Of a DNA stretch of 64,000 bases, positions 8,407 to 16,350 are shown in pieces. A program made the translations under genes and the position numbers. The DNA is taken from assembly GCA_013816485.1 (NCBI GenBank), contig JACDEI010000014.1, forward strand, positions 1-64,000, given 5' to 3'. Under the pieces are notes generated by a model. That model made no database searches, was not told the origin of the DNA, and saw nothing but the letters and a program-made list of their open reading frames with translations. Origin of the DNA: Planctomycetota bacterium. Lineage in GTDB: Bacteria > Planctomycetota > UBA11346. Every line of letters begins with the position of its first letter. Positions within the stretch are counted from its first letter, which is position 1.

Positions 8407-9708
8407 ATGGACAGCTTCGTCATCAAAGGCCGCCAACGTCTTTCCGGCTCGATCGCGGTATCGGGATCGAAGAACAGTGCGCTGCCGATCCTGGCGGTGT
8501 CGATCATGACTGGCGAGGCCTGCCGCTTCGGCAACATCCCGCTGCTGCGCGACATCCAGACCCAGGTGAAGATCCTCAACACCCTGGGCGTCGAGTCGGT
8601 GTGGAAGGGCCGCGAGGTCCGCACGCAGGTGAAGGACACCTACAACAGCACCGCGCCCTACGAACTGGTGAAGCAGATGCGCGCCGGTGTGTGTGTGCTC
8701 GGTCCGTTGCTGGCCGCGCGCGGTGAAGCGATCGTCTCGCTGCCCGGTGGTTGTGTCATCGGTGAACGTCCGATCGACCTGCATCTCAAAGGTCTCGAAG
8801 CGCTCGGTGCCGAGATCACCCTCGAACACGGCAACATCCACGCCAAGACGCCCAAGGGCGGCCTCAAGGGCGCAGAGATCTACCTGGGCGGCAAGTTTGG
8901 TTCGTCGGTGCTGGCGACCGACAACGTGATGTGCGCCGCGGTGATGGCCAAGGGCACCACGGTGATCGAGTGCGCCGCGTGCGAGCCGGAAGTCGTCGAC
9001 CTCGCCAACTGCCTGATCGCCATGGGCGCCAAAATCGAAGGTGCCGGCAGTCCCCGCATCACGATCCACGGCGTGAAGAAGCTCAAAGCCGCCGACTGGA
9101 ACGTCATTCCCGATCGCATCGAAGCGGCGACCTTCGTCGTCGCCGGCGCGATCACCCAGTCACCAATCAGCATCACCGGCTGCCGCCCGGATCATCTGCT
9201 GGCGTTCCTCGATGTGCTGCGTCAGAGCGGTGTGGTGGTGGAGCGCAAAGGCTCGACGCTCAAGGTCGTTCCCGGCGCGCGTCCGAAAGCCACCGACTTC
9301 GTCACGCTGCCGTATCCCGCATTTGCCACCGATTGTCAGGCCCAGACCATGGCACTCATGGCGATCGCCGATGGCACGTCGACCATCACCGAACGCATCT
9401 ATCCCGAGCGCTTCATGGCCGCAGCGGAACTCAAGCGCATGGGCGCCAAGATCAGCGTCGCCAACGGCACCGCGGTAATCCAGGGCGTCGATAAACTCTC
9501 CGGCGCCGAAGTGATGGCGAGCGATCTGCGCGCCAGCGCCGCGCTGGTGATCGCCGGTCTTGCCGCTGAAGGCGAAACCCGCATCAGCCGCGTCTACCAC
9601 ATCGATCGCGGTTACGAGCGCATCGAGGAACGCCTGCGCAAGCTCGGGGCGAAGATCCAACGCCAATCTGTCGGCGGCGAAGAGACCACGGCCGCAGCAG
9701 TCGGCTGA
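8407..9708 (+). CDS. murA: UDP-N-acetylglucosamine 1-carboxyvinyltransferase MurA
   Basis: First committed step of peptidoglycan synthesis: transfer of enolpyruvate from PEP to UDP-GlcNAc, in the cytoplasm. The 433-residue protein shows the EPSP-synthase-like repeats, the N-terminal GSKNSALPILA loop, and the PGGCVIGERPIDLHL active-site loop with Cys near residue 116, the fosfomycin-target position, so a classic Cys-type enzyme. ATDCQAQ and RASAALVIAGLAAEG are also present. Its presence shows that this bacterium makes peptidoglycan precursors. The next gene starts six bases after its stop, so the two are probably co-transcribed. Confidence 0.97.
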   Translation: MDSFVIKGRQRLSGSIAVSGSKNSALPILAVSIMTGEACRFGNIPLLRDIQTQVKILNTLGVESVWKGREVRTQVKDTYNSTAPYELVKQMRAGVCVLGPLLAARGEAIVSLPGGCVIGERPIDLHLKGLEALGAEITLEHGNIHAKTPKGGLKGAEIYLGGKFGSSVLATDNVMCAAVMAKGTTVIECAACEPEVVDLANCLIAMGAKIEGAGSPRITIHGVKKLKAADWNVIPDRIEAATFVVAGAITQSPISITGCRPDHLLAFLDVLRQSGVVVERKGSTLKVVPGARPKATDFVTLPYPAFATDCQAQTMALMAIADGTSTITERIYPERFMAAAELKRMGAKISVANGTAVIQGVDKLSGAEVMASDLRASAALVIAGLAAEGETRISRVYHIDRGYERIEERLRKLGAKIQRQSVGGEETTAAAVG

Positions 9709-9714
9709 ACCGCC

Positions 9715-10281
9715 ATGACCCTGGGGGCAACCACCGTCGACGCCTTGGTCAGTGCGCTGGCCGAACGTACTCCCGCTCCCGGAGGCGGAGCCGCTGCCGC
9801 CATCGCCGCCGCGCTCGGCTGTGCCGCCGGAGCGATGGCCGCACGTTATACTAACGGAGCGAAACACGCCGCGGTCGAAGCACAGGCGCGCAACCTGGGC
9901 GATCTGCTCGCTGGCGCTGCGCAGGACTGCACCCGCCTGGGTGATGCCGATGCCACCGCTTATGCCGCCGTCGGTGCGGCGCGTAAAAGCAAGGATGCAT
10001 CCGCCATCACCGCCGCACAGCAACGCGCGGCCGCAGTGCCGGCGGATCTGCTGGCGCTCTGTGCGCTGCATGCGTCCGGGCTCGCCGCTTTCATCCCGCA
10101 GTGCAATCCCCACCTGCGCTCCGATGTGATGGTCGGCATCCACCTGCTCGCTGGCGCGGGACGTGCCGCGTGGCAGACCCTGCTGGTGAACCAGCCGGAT
10201 GCCACGCTCCTGGATGCCGCTGCGACCCACCTCAACGCGCTCACCGCGGCCGAACTCACCGCGCTGGAACCACGGACGTGA
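9715..10281 (+). CDS. Cyclodeaminase/cyclohydrolase family protein (FtcD C-terminal type)
   Basis: 188 residues, all-helical, matching the stand-alone formiminotetrahydrofolate cyclodeaminase-like family. The N-terminal TPAPGGGAAAAIAAALG is the family signature, and the conserved late segment HLRSDVMVGIHLLAGAGRAA is also present. Such proteins act on folate one-carbon units (cyclodeaminase or methenyl-THF cyclohydrolase activity). The exact reaction of the short forms is not certain from sequence. It sits six bases after murA and overlaps the AsmA-like gene by GTGA, so the three form an operon. Confidence 0.85.
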   Translation: MTLGATTVDALVSALAERTPAPGGGAAAAIAAALGCAAGAMAARYTNGAKHAAVEAQARNLGDLLAGAAQDCTRLGDADATAYAAVGAARKSKDASAITAAQQRAAAVPADLLALCALHASGLAAFIPQCNPHLRSDVMVGIHLLAGAGRAAWQTLLVNQPDATLLDAAATHLNALTAAELTALEPRT

Positions 10282-11099
10282 ACGTGCGCCTCCTGTTCCT
10301 ATTGATGGCCACCTGCGCGCTGCACGCGGGCGAGGCCACGACCAGCGATCTGGTGGCAAGCATCGACGGCGAGGCCATCCACCTCAACGAGCTCACCATC
10401 GGACCACTGGTGCTCAACGATGTCGCGACGCGGCCGGTGCTGGTCGACCGCGTGTTGAGCTTCAACGACTGCCAGGCCGCCTGTTATGGTGGTCAGGTGC
10501 GTGGGCGCATCGCACTCGATCTGGTGAACAACCGCACTTACGTGTCCGCTGCCATCGTCGGTGTCGACCTCACGGCGCTGCTGGCCGGCCTGGGCTCGAC
10601 TGCCGAAGGGTACTCCGGGCGGGTCGACGGAAGCCTCGAGGTCAGCTTCCCCACCGACGATGTGCGCAAGGTCGAAGGCCGTGCGCGCGTGACAGTCAGC
10701 AACGGGAACCTGGTAGAGATGTCCTTCCTCACCAACCTGCTGGTCGGCAACGTCGGCAATGTGCGCGACCAGGACAGCGCCGAGGTCGCCATCGAATTCC
10801 GTCGCCCGGCCGATCCCGGTGATGGCCGGGCGCCACGCGACAGCATCATCCGGCTCTCCTCGGCACGGGTGACCCTGCCACAGGCGGTGGTGCTGATCTC
10901 GGGTAACATCTCGCTCGACGGCGATCTACGCCTGCTGGTGGTGCCGAAGGTCGGCGGCGGCGTGCTCAGCCAAGTGTGGTTCGTCGGTAAATGGTTCGGT
11001 GCGGCGCTCGCGCTCGCCAGCAGCCGCGTCGCGCGCGTGGTGGTGCGCGGCACCGTCAGCCGTCCGGCGGTGGTGCTCAATCCTTTTGCCAACGAGTGA
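10278..11099 (+). CDS. Exported AsmA-like C-terminal domain protein
   Basis: 273 residues starting at a GTG that overlaps the preceding stop (GTGA). The N-terminus VNVRLLFLLMATCALHAGEA is a signal peptide. The rest is a repetitive beta-strand pattern typical of AsmA/TamB-type lipid-groove proteins: LNDVATRPVLVDRVLSFNDC, GYSGRVDGSLEVSFPTDDV, VEGRARVTVSNGNLVEM, LPQAVVLISGNISLDGDL and a final beta segment VVVRGTVSRPAVVLNPF. It probably resides in the periplasm and works in envelope lipid or outer-membrane-protein homeostasis (inference). It is much shorter than E. coli AsmA and represents only the C-terminal part of that family. Confidence 0.7.
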   Translation: MNVRLLFLLMATCALHAGEATTSDLVASIDGEAIHLNELTIGPLVLNDVATRPVLVDRVLSFNDCQAACYGGQVRGRIALDLVNNRTYVSAAIVGVDLTALLAGLGSTAEGYSGRVDGSLEVSFPTDDVRKVEGRARVTVSNGNLVEMSFLTNLLVGNVGNVRDQDSAEVAIEFRRPADPGDGRAPRDSIIRLSSARVTLPQAVVLISGNISLDGDLRLLVVPKVGGGVLSQVWFVGKWFGAALALASSRVARVVVRGTVSRPAVVLNPFANE

Positions 11100-11182
11100 A
11101 CTCGTCGGGATCCGCCTGAGCTCACCAGAGCCCACTAACCCGACCTCGCCGCGGTCCGCCTCGCTGGTGCAAAGAGGAAATC

Positions 11183-11236
11183 CTAACGGGGTTCTGCCCC
11201 AGCCCGATGGGCCATTTTAGAGCAGAACCCCGTTAG
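11183..11236. terminator. Perfect 15-bp inverted repeat, possible terminator
   Basis: The 15 bases 11183-11197 (CTAACGGGGTTCTGC) are exactly complementary to 11222-11236, with a 24-base spacer. It lies 84 bases after the AsmA-like gene and before a plus-strand gene. No T-run follows, so it is either a non-canonical terminator or part of the adjacent dispersed repeat. Confidence 0.5.
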
Positions 11237-11250
11237 ACCCTTTGCTGCGG

Positions 11251-11434
11251 GGGCTGTGCCCAATGGCGTAAAGCTAACGAAACGGATTTTTCGCCACGAA
11301 GGCACGAAGACACGAAGACGAGAGAAAAAGAGTCGTTTCGACCGCCTGTGAGGTGATTCCTTCGTGCCTTCGTGCCTTCGTGGCGGAATTTTTCTGGTAG
11401 CCTGCCTTAGCTTTACGCCATTGGGCTGTGCCCA
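11251..11434. repeat. Nested inverted repeat with dispersed outer arms
   Basis: Two nested stems. The outer arms 11258-11276 and 11408-11426 are perfectly complementary over 19 bases (the left arm contains CAATGGCGTAAAGC). The inner arms 11292-11317 and 11360-11385 consist of the tandem 8-9-mer CACGAAGG/CACGAAGA and its complement CCTTCGTG. The direct repeat GGGCTGTGCCCA also occurs at 11251 and 11423, at the edges. An imperfect copy of the outer arm (19 of 21 bases) recurs at 32533-32553. CGAAG-type tandem hairpins of this kind are widespread in PVC genomes as far as I recall. Together with 11100-11250 this fills a 519-base gene-free stretch. Confidence 0.85.
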
Positions 11435-11618
11435 CACACACCCGAGTCCTCGAGAGCGGCGACTTCGCCAACATTGAATGGCAGGTCAAAGTCGCCGCTC
11501 TCAAGGACTCAAGCCGGAAACGCGGTATCCAGCTTCCGCACTGCGCTCCTGGGCACTCGGTGTGCGCTTGATTCAAGCGATTCTGCACACGACAGTGCCG
11601 CACGGAGTCACCAGTAGC

Positions 11619-12839
11619 ATGCGTATCGGCATCATCGGCGGCGGACCAGGCGGATCGGTCGCCGCCGCCACCTTCCGGCGTCTCGGTCACGAGGTCCATC
11701 TTTTCGAAGCGGAGGTGTTCCCGCGTTTCCACATCGGTGAGAGCCTGCTGCCGTGCAATCTGCCGATCTATGAAGGCATCGGTCTGCCGGCGTCCGCTCT
11801 CGCGGCGCAGGGCTACATGCCCAAGCTCGCGGCGTATTTCGAACTGGTGAACCACAACAAGACCTGCCGCTTCCCCTTCGCTGATGGTCTGGCAGGCGAT
11901 CCGCCGTCGATCTTCCAGGTCGAGCGTTCGCACTTCGATCACGTGCTGCTCAAACACGCGGTCAGCCTTGGTGCCAAGCTGTATTGCCCGGTACGCGTGG
12001 TGAAGGTCGACCTGCCGGAAAAAGCCGGCGTCTGTCCCGTGATCCATCACGACGATGGCACCCCAGGCAAGGACGTGGCGTTGGAGGTTGATTTCATCGT
12101 CGATGCCTCCGGCCGCGACACCTTCATCGGTCGTCAACTCGGCATCGTCGACCGCGAAGGCGACCTGATGCGCGCTGCCGTCTATGGCCACGTCGCAGCC
12201 CTGCCACTCGCGCCGAATGCGCAACGTGGCGACATCGTGATCAGCAAGTGCCCCGCCGGCTGGTCGTGGCAGATCCCGCTGACCGACACCAAGTGGTCGG
12301 TCGGCCTGGTGCTCAAACGCGACGAGGTGATCAAGGGCGGCACGCCCGCCGACGTCTTCCGCGCCAACCTCACGCACTTCCCCGAGTTGAAGGGCCGTCT
12401 GAACGGTCAGGTCCCCGACCCGGTGCGCTCGACGCCGAACATCAGCTACCGCGTGCGCGAGCGCGTCGGCCACCGCTGGGCCCTGATCGGCGACGCCGGC
12501 GGCTTCATCGACCCGATCTTTTCCAGCGGCGTGCTGCTGGCGACCCGCGCCGGTTGGCGTCTGGGCAACGCCCTGCACAAACTCGGCGCCGACGGCGATC
12601 TGAGCGAGTGGAAAGGCCAGACCGACCACGACCTCGCGACGTTCTTCAGCTTCATCCGCCTGTGGTACGACGGCCACTTCATCGACAACCTGTTCTTCAG
12701 TGACAACCGCGAACCGTCGATCTACCAGGGCATCATCAGCCTGCTGGCCGGCAACACCACCAACCTGGACAACAAGTTCCTGGCGATGCTGAACCGGCGG
12801 ATGTTGGCGAACAAGACCAAGACGTTGATTCTGAATTGA
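11619..12839 (+). CDS. FAD-dependent oxidoreductase of the flavin-dependent halogenase family
   Basis: 406 residues starting MRIGIIGGGPGGSVAAATF, the Rossmann dinucleotide-binding GxGxxG box. FPRFHIGESLLP follows, then the halogenase-associated WxWxIP signature as GWSWQIPL near residue 215, and the second FAD contact GDAGGFIDPIFSSGVLLA near 290. Family members halogenate aromatic or pyrrole substrates using reduced flavin. Some relatives with the GES and GDA motifs are geranylgeranyl-reductase-like and do not halogenate. An upstream in-frame extension from 11478 lies in the repeat region and is rejected. No carrier protein, flavin reductase or biosynthetic cluster is adjacent, so the substrate is unknown. 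Confidence 0.78.
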   Translation: MRIGIIGGGPGGSVAAATFRRLGHEVHLFEAEVFPRFHIGESLLPCNLPIYEGIGLPASALAAQGYMPKLAAYFELVNHNKTCRFPFADGLAGDPPSIFQVERSHFDHVLLKHAVSLGAKLYCPVRVVKVDLPEKAGVCPVIHHDDGTPGKDVALEVDFIVDASGRDTFIGRQLGIVDREGDLMRAAVYGHVAALPLAPNAQRGDIVISKCPAGWSWQIPLTDTKWSVGLVLKRDEVIKGGTPADVFRANLTHFPELKGRLNGQVPDPVRSTPNISYRVRERVGHRWALIGDAGGFIDPIFSSGVLLATRAGWRLGNALHKLGADGDLSEWKGQTDHDLATFFSFIRLWYDGHFIDNLFFSDNREPSIYQGIISLLAGNTTNLDNKFLAMLNRRMLANKTKTLILN

Positions 12840-12846
12840 ACCGCGT

Positions 12847-13242
12847 TCACTTCGTCGTGAAGGTGTAGTGGATCCCATGATCCTCTGTGGTAATTGACCT
12901 GCCGCTGTTGAAATCGGAAAAAAGCACCTGAAGCAACTGCATGTTGTCCGGCGTTATCGGAATCTCGCATGCCTGCCGCTCAGGATTAACGCCAGGGATG
13001 GTCAATGAGCGTATCGTGAAACGATTCCCAGGGATGGCCGTCATCCTGCCATCCTGAACGACCACCTTGGCATCAAGGTAACCATACTTCTGCATGCGTA
13101 CGGTCACATAACCAATGTTGAAGGCCTCATATTCCTTCCCTGCGAGGATCTCCTTGAAATCGATGGTGACCTCCTTTGGAAGCTGTGCGATTTCGACTCC
13201 CTCGATGGTCGCAGCAAAGAAGATCAGAATGAACAGTCTCAT
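12847..13242 (-). CDS. Small exported protein with POTRA-like segment
   Basis: 131 residues. The N-terminus MRLFILIFFAATIEGVE is a signal peptide. The middle, YGYLDAKVVVQDGRMTAIPG followed by NRFTIRSLTIPG, has the strand-turn pattern seen in POTRA domains of Omp85 proteins (GY-D-A-V ... G-R-F-x-I-x-x-I-x-x-x-G). No beta-barrel follows. The stop is 7 bases from the stop of the convergent halogenase-like gene. Codon use is less G+C-biased than in neighbours, suggesting recent acquisition. The function is unknown, and the POTRA likeness comes from pattern reading only. Confidence 0.6.
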   Translation of the reverse strand: MRLFILIFFAATIEGVEIAQLPKEVTIDFKEILAGKEYEAFNIGYVTVRMQKYGYLDAKVVVQDGRMTAIPGNRFTIRSLTIPGVNPERQACEIPITPDNMQLLQVLFSDFNSGRSITTEDHGIHYTFTTK

Positions 13243-13266
13243 ATCAGTTCCTTGTTCGCGTAGTTG

Positions 13267-13333
13267 TTACGGTGCCCTAAGCACCGCCCGCACCCCGAAA
13301 TGATCCGACGGGAACACCTGACCGTCAGTCCCC
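13267..13333 (-). pseudogene. Remnant of the 3' end of an EEP-family gene
   Basis: The minus strand encodes TDGQVFPSDHFGVRAVLRAP followed by TAA. This matches the C-terminus of the intact EEP gene at 15469-16275 (TNGQVFPSDHFGVRVVLRAP, stop). About 84% of the bases agree over some 49 positions. Homology fades upstream at about 13333, only 16 bases beyond the stop of the histidine kinase gene. There is no start codon and no catalytic N-terminal part, so this is a fragment, not a gene. It makes a direct repeat that brackets the kinase. Confidence 0.85.
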
Positions 13334-13348
13334 CCGGAACCTGGGCAT

Positions 13349-15262
13349 TCACTCACGCGAGTGACCCGCTTGGTGCACAGCAGCCACCAGTGAGTCCATG
13401 GGAAACGGCTTGGTCAGGATCTCAGTGACGCCCAGATCACGCGCACGCCGAATGGTATCGTCGTCGTCAAATCCAGTCATCAGCACACAGGACAGTTCCG
13501 GTCGCTGCGAACGGATCGCCGCGATCAAATCAGTCCCTCTCATCTGCGGCATCGTTTGATCAGTGATGAGCAGATCAAATGCGTGCGGGTCACGGCGAAA
13601 TACGTCAAGCGCCTGAACGGGACTCGTCAGCACCGTCACCTGGTGGCCGCAGGACTCGAGCACATCCTGCACGACCTGAGCGACTGCGAGTTCGTCGTCC
13701 ACGCACAGCACCCGCAGTCGCCGTCCATCAACCTTCGATTGTCCAACCTCGGCAGCAGGACGAGCGTCCGCGACCTGAGTGATCGGCAGCCGCACGGTGA
13801 AGGTCGCGCCTTTGCCGGGAGCACTGAACACCGTCACATCGCCACCATGTTCACGCACGATCCCGTGCACGATCGACAGTCCCAGCCCCGTGCCCGAACC
13901 TGTCGGCTTGGTCGTGAAGAATGGGTCAAAGGCGCGTCGTTGCGTCTCCTCATCCATACCCACTCCGGAATCCGTCACGGCCAACGCGGCATAACGTCCA
14001 TCTCCGCTTGGTGGCATGGCATCCGTAGCGCTCGCCGACACGGATACTTCACGCACCGAGAAGCAAAGCCTGCCGCCGGAATCACGCATGGCGTGATGGG
14101 CATTGGTTGCGAGGTTTGCGAGCACCTGATCGATCTGGGTGTGATCTGCCAACACCCACAGCGGCGCCGACGGAAGATCGAGCGTGATCGAAATCGTCGT
14201 CGGCAAGGTCGCAGTGAACAGCTTCACACTCTCATGGATGCGTGCGCCCAGATCGATCACCTGTTTCTGCGGTTCCTGCCTGCGACTGAACAGCAGAATC
14301 CGCTTCACCAGATCGCGCGCCCTGAGCGCCGCGTCGTAGATGGCAACCAGAGAGGGCTGCAAGGCGTGGGACGGCGCCACAGCACGACGCGCCAGATCCG
14401 AGTGCGCCAGGATCGGCGTCAGGATATTATTGAGGTCGTGGGCAATGCCGCCGGCAAGCGTACCCACGGTTTCCATCTTGTGCGACTCGCGCAACTGATG
14501 CTCCGACCGGCGCAAGGCCTCCTCAGCACGCTTCTGTGCCGTGATCTCGCGCGTCAGACAAGAAATCGAAGTTATCTGACCCTTTTCCCGGATCGGACCG
14601 ACAATGTTCGAGAACCATTGGTCAAGCTGCGGAGAATATGATTCGTAACTGGCCGATCGCTCCTCGTTGAGGGCGATATCGAAGGCTTGGCGCATCGCGG
14701 TGTGATGCTCTGGCGCAGTGAAGTCGAAGGGCGTTACTTTACCGATCAGCGACTCACGTGAAATGCCCGGCGCGGTATGATTCACGTAGACGTAGCGGTA
14801 GTCACGATCGATCACAGTGACGAAATCGAATGGATTCTCAGCGATGGAGCGCCACCGCTGTTCTGATTCGACCACCGCGTTCTCAAGCCGTTTCCGTTCG
14901 CTGATGTCCTTGACGGTCGCTGCGTACCCAACTGGTGAACCATCTTTATCCCTGAGAACAGACGGAGATACCAGGGCCGGAAAGCGTTCGCCGTTCTTGT
15001 GGAAGAACACCAGTTCGAAGGTCGTGGCCTCACCCGCAAGTGTGCGCTGAAACGCCGCGCCAATGACGGCATATTCCTCGGGCGGCCAATACGGAAAGGG
15101 CGCAATGGCCCCGATCAATTCCTCGCGCGTAAAGCCGGTGAGCTGGCATAGGGCATCATTGACGAATACCTTGGCGCCGCGCTTGTCCAGAATCGCCAAA
15201 CCATCCCGCAATCCAAGGAGCAACCCTTCGACCAGTTCGGGATTTCTGAAAAAGTCGAACAT
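13349..15262 (-). CDS. PAS-domain hybrid histidine kinase with receiver domain
   Basis: 637 residues without transmembrane segments, so a cytoplasmic sensor. There are two PAS/PAC units (FRNPELVEGLLLGLRDGLAI and SIAENPFDFVTVIDRDYRYVYV), each followed by a PAC-like stretch. Next comes an atypical HisKA box HDLNNILTPI (His near 274), the HATPase with ATNAHHAMRDSGG and GTGLGLSIVHGIVREHGG, and a C-terminal receiver VLCVDDE with acceptor Asp in LLITDQTMP (near 567) and Lys in TKPF. ATG 15262 is preferred over 15292 because AAGGGAAG lies just upstream. No cognate response regulator is adjacent. The gene is flanked by the 3' end of an EEP gene on one side and a remnant copy on the other. Confidence 0.88.
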   Translation of the reverse strand: MFDFFRNPELVEGLLLGLRDGLAILDKRGAKVFVNDALCQLTGFTREELIGAIAPFPYWPPEEYAVIGAAFQRTLAGEATTFELVFFHKNGERFPALVSPSVLRDKDGSPVGYAATVKDISERKRLENAVVESEQRWRSIAENPFDFVTVIDRDYRYVYVNHTAPGISRESLIGKVTPFDFTAPEHHTAMRQAFDIALNEERSASYESYSPQLDQWFSNIVGPIREKGQITSISCLTREITAQKRAEEALRRSEHQLRESHKMETVGTLAGGIAHDLNNILTPILAHSDLARRAVAPSHALQPSLVAIYDAALRARDLVKRILLFSRRQEPQKQVIDLGARIHESVKLFTATLPTTISITLDLPSAPLWVLADHTQIDQVLANLATNAHHAMRDSGGRLCFSVREVSVSASATDAMPPSGDGRYAALAVTDSGVGMDEETQRRAFDPFFTTKPTGSGTGLGLSIVHGIVREHGGDVTVFSAPGKGATFTVRLPITQVADARPAAEVGQSKVDGRRLRVLCVDDELAVAQVVQDVLESCGHQVTVLTSPVQALDVFRRDPHAFDLLITDQTMPQMRGTDLIAAIRSQRPELSCVLMTGFDDDDTIRRARDLGVTEILTKPFPMDSLVAAVHQAGHSRE

Positions 15263-15468
15263 GCGTCTTCCCTTGGACGGAGAAAAAACCATAGGAGCGC
15301 GACCGAGGCAGATTAATGGTGCCGAGCGCGAAAGGTAAAGACAAGCATTTGCTGGCTCTGCGACCGCTGTTTCGTCGAACCCGCGCTATCCGGCCCAGCT
15401 GATGACAGCCAGGATGTGCAGATGCAACCGGCTGGCCAGTTCAACTTGCACGGTGAGGACATCCATTT

Positions 15469-16275
15469 TCACGGGGCGCGAAGCACCACCCGCACGCCGA
15501 AGTGATCCGACGGGAAGACCTGGCCATTGGTGTCCGGTACCGGTTCAGTTCCCAGCAACGACATCGCCGTCGCGCGCCAGTGTGGGGAACGCACCAACAC
15601 GCGATCCAGCCGGCGACTCGGCTCATCAGGGAATGATCCACGCCGCGCCATCGGGCTGCGTTCGATGTCCCAGGTGAATCCGGGTTCGCCCGGATGCAGC
15701 ATCCTCCACACATCGACGAAACCAGGTGGCACATCTTGTTCTTCACGAGCGCCATCACCGAAATTGAAATCGCCCAGCAGTACCGCGTGTTGGTGAGCAG
15801 CGAACGCACGCCCCATCGCCTGCAACTGACGACTGCGCACGGGCCCGTCCTCCAGGTGGCTGTCGAGATGGACCACGCCGACAGCCACTGACGACTGTCC
15901 CACTGACAATTCCACCAGCAGGCCACGACGCCCCATGTCGCTGGGGATCTCAACCACCTGGGCGCGTACCACCGCCAGACGGGTGAACACTGCCAGACCA
16001 CCGGGAAAGGCCTGATCGGCCACGACCGGCACGCGACGCAGATCCTTGGCCCAGGGCTGGTCGGCAAGGGCGGTACTGAACCAGGTGGTGGCCTCCTGCA
16101 CCGCGATGACATCCGCATGGGCGTCACGCAAGGCGGCGAGCAACACCGGCAGGCGGCGCTCGCGTTCGCTGGGATCCGCCGGCACATTCCAACTCACCAC
16201 CACCAGTTCCTGCGGTGCTTCCGCGGCAGCCAATGGAGAGAGGCACAGCATCGCCAAGAACAGGTACCCACGCAT
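15469..16275 (-). CDS. Secreted endonuclease/exonuclease/phosphatase (EEP) family protein
   Basis: 268 residues with signal peptide MRGYLFLAMLCLSPLAAAEA. EEP-fold motifs are in order: VVSWNV, the metal-binding Glu in IAVQEATTW, VVHLDSHLEDG, the catalytic LLGDFNFGDG, the RRLDRVLV strand, and SDHFGVRVVL near the end with the general-base Asp-His pair. Family members hydrolyse phosphodiesters or phosphomonoesters (nucleases, sphingomyelinases, inositol phosphatases). Export suggests phosphate scavenging or extracellular DNA/lipid hydrolysis, and the substrate cannot be told from sequence. It is divergent from the TetR gene, with 75 bases between them. Confidence 0.85.
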   Translation of the reverse strand: MRGYLFLAMLCLSPLAAAEAPQELVVVSWNVPADPSERERRLPVLLAALRDAHADVIAVQEATTWFSTALADQPWAKDLRRVPVVADQAFPGGLAVFTRLAVVRAQVVEIPSDMGRRGLLVELSVGQSSVAVGVVHLDSHLEDGPVRSRQLQAMGRAFAAHQHAVLLGDFNFGDGAREEQDVPPGFVDVWRMLHPGEPGFTWDIERSPMARRGSFPDEPSRRLDRVLVRSPHWRATAMSLLGTEPVPDTNGQVFPSDHFGVRVVLRAP

Positions 16276-16350
16276 GCTCCTGATCTACCGTCTTGGGATA
16301 TGTGAGCGAGCGTCTTGTAGCGAATCCCAGGCAACCCATACTCCCCACCC
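16276..16350. promoter_or_regulatory. Divergent EEP / TetR intergenic region
   Basis: 75 bases between divergent starts. A TetR-family repressor commonly controls its divergent neighbour, so an operator may lie here, but I could not find a clear palindrome. Confidence 0.35.

Noticed and set aside
13349-16275. Classical integrative element or prophage around the histidine kinase
   Set aside because: The direct repeats resemble attachment sites, but there is no integrase, excisionase or phage gene in the 2.1 kb between them. Recorded as a cassette-like insertion instead.
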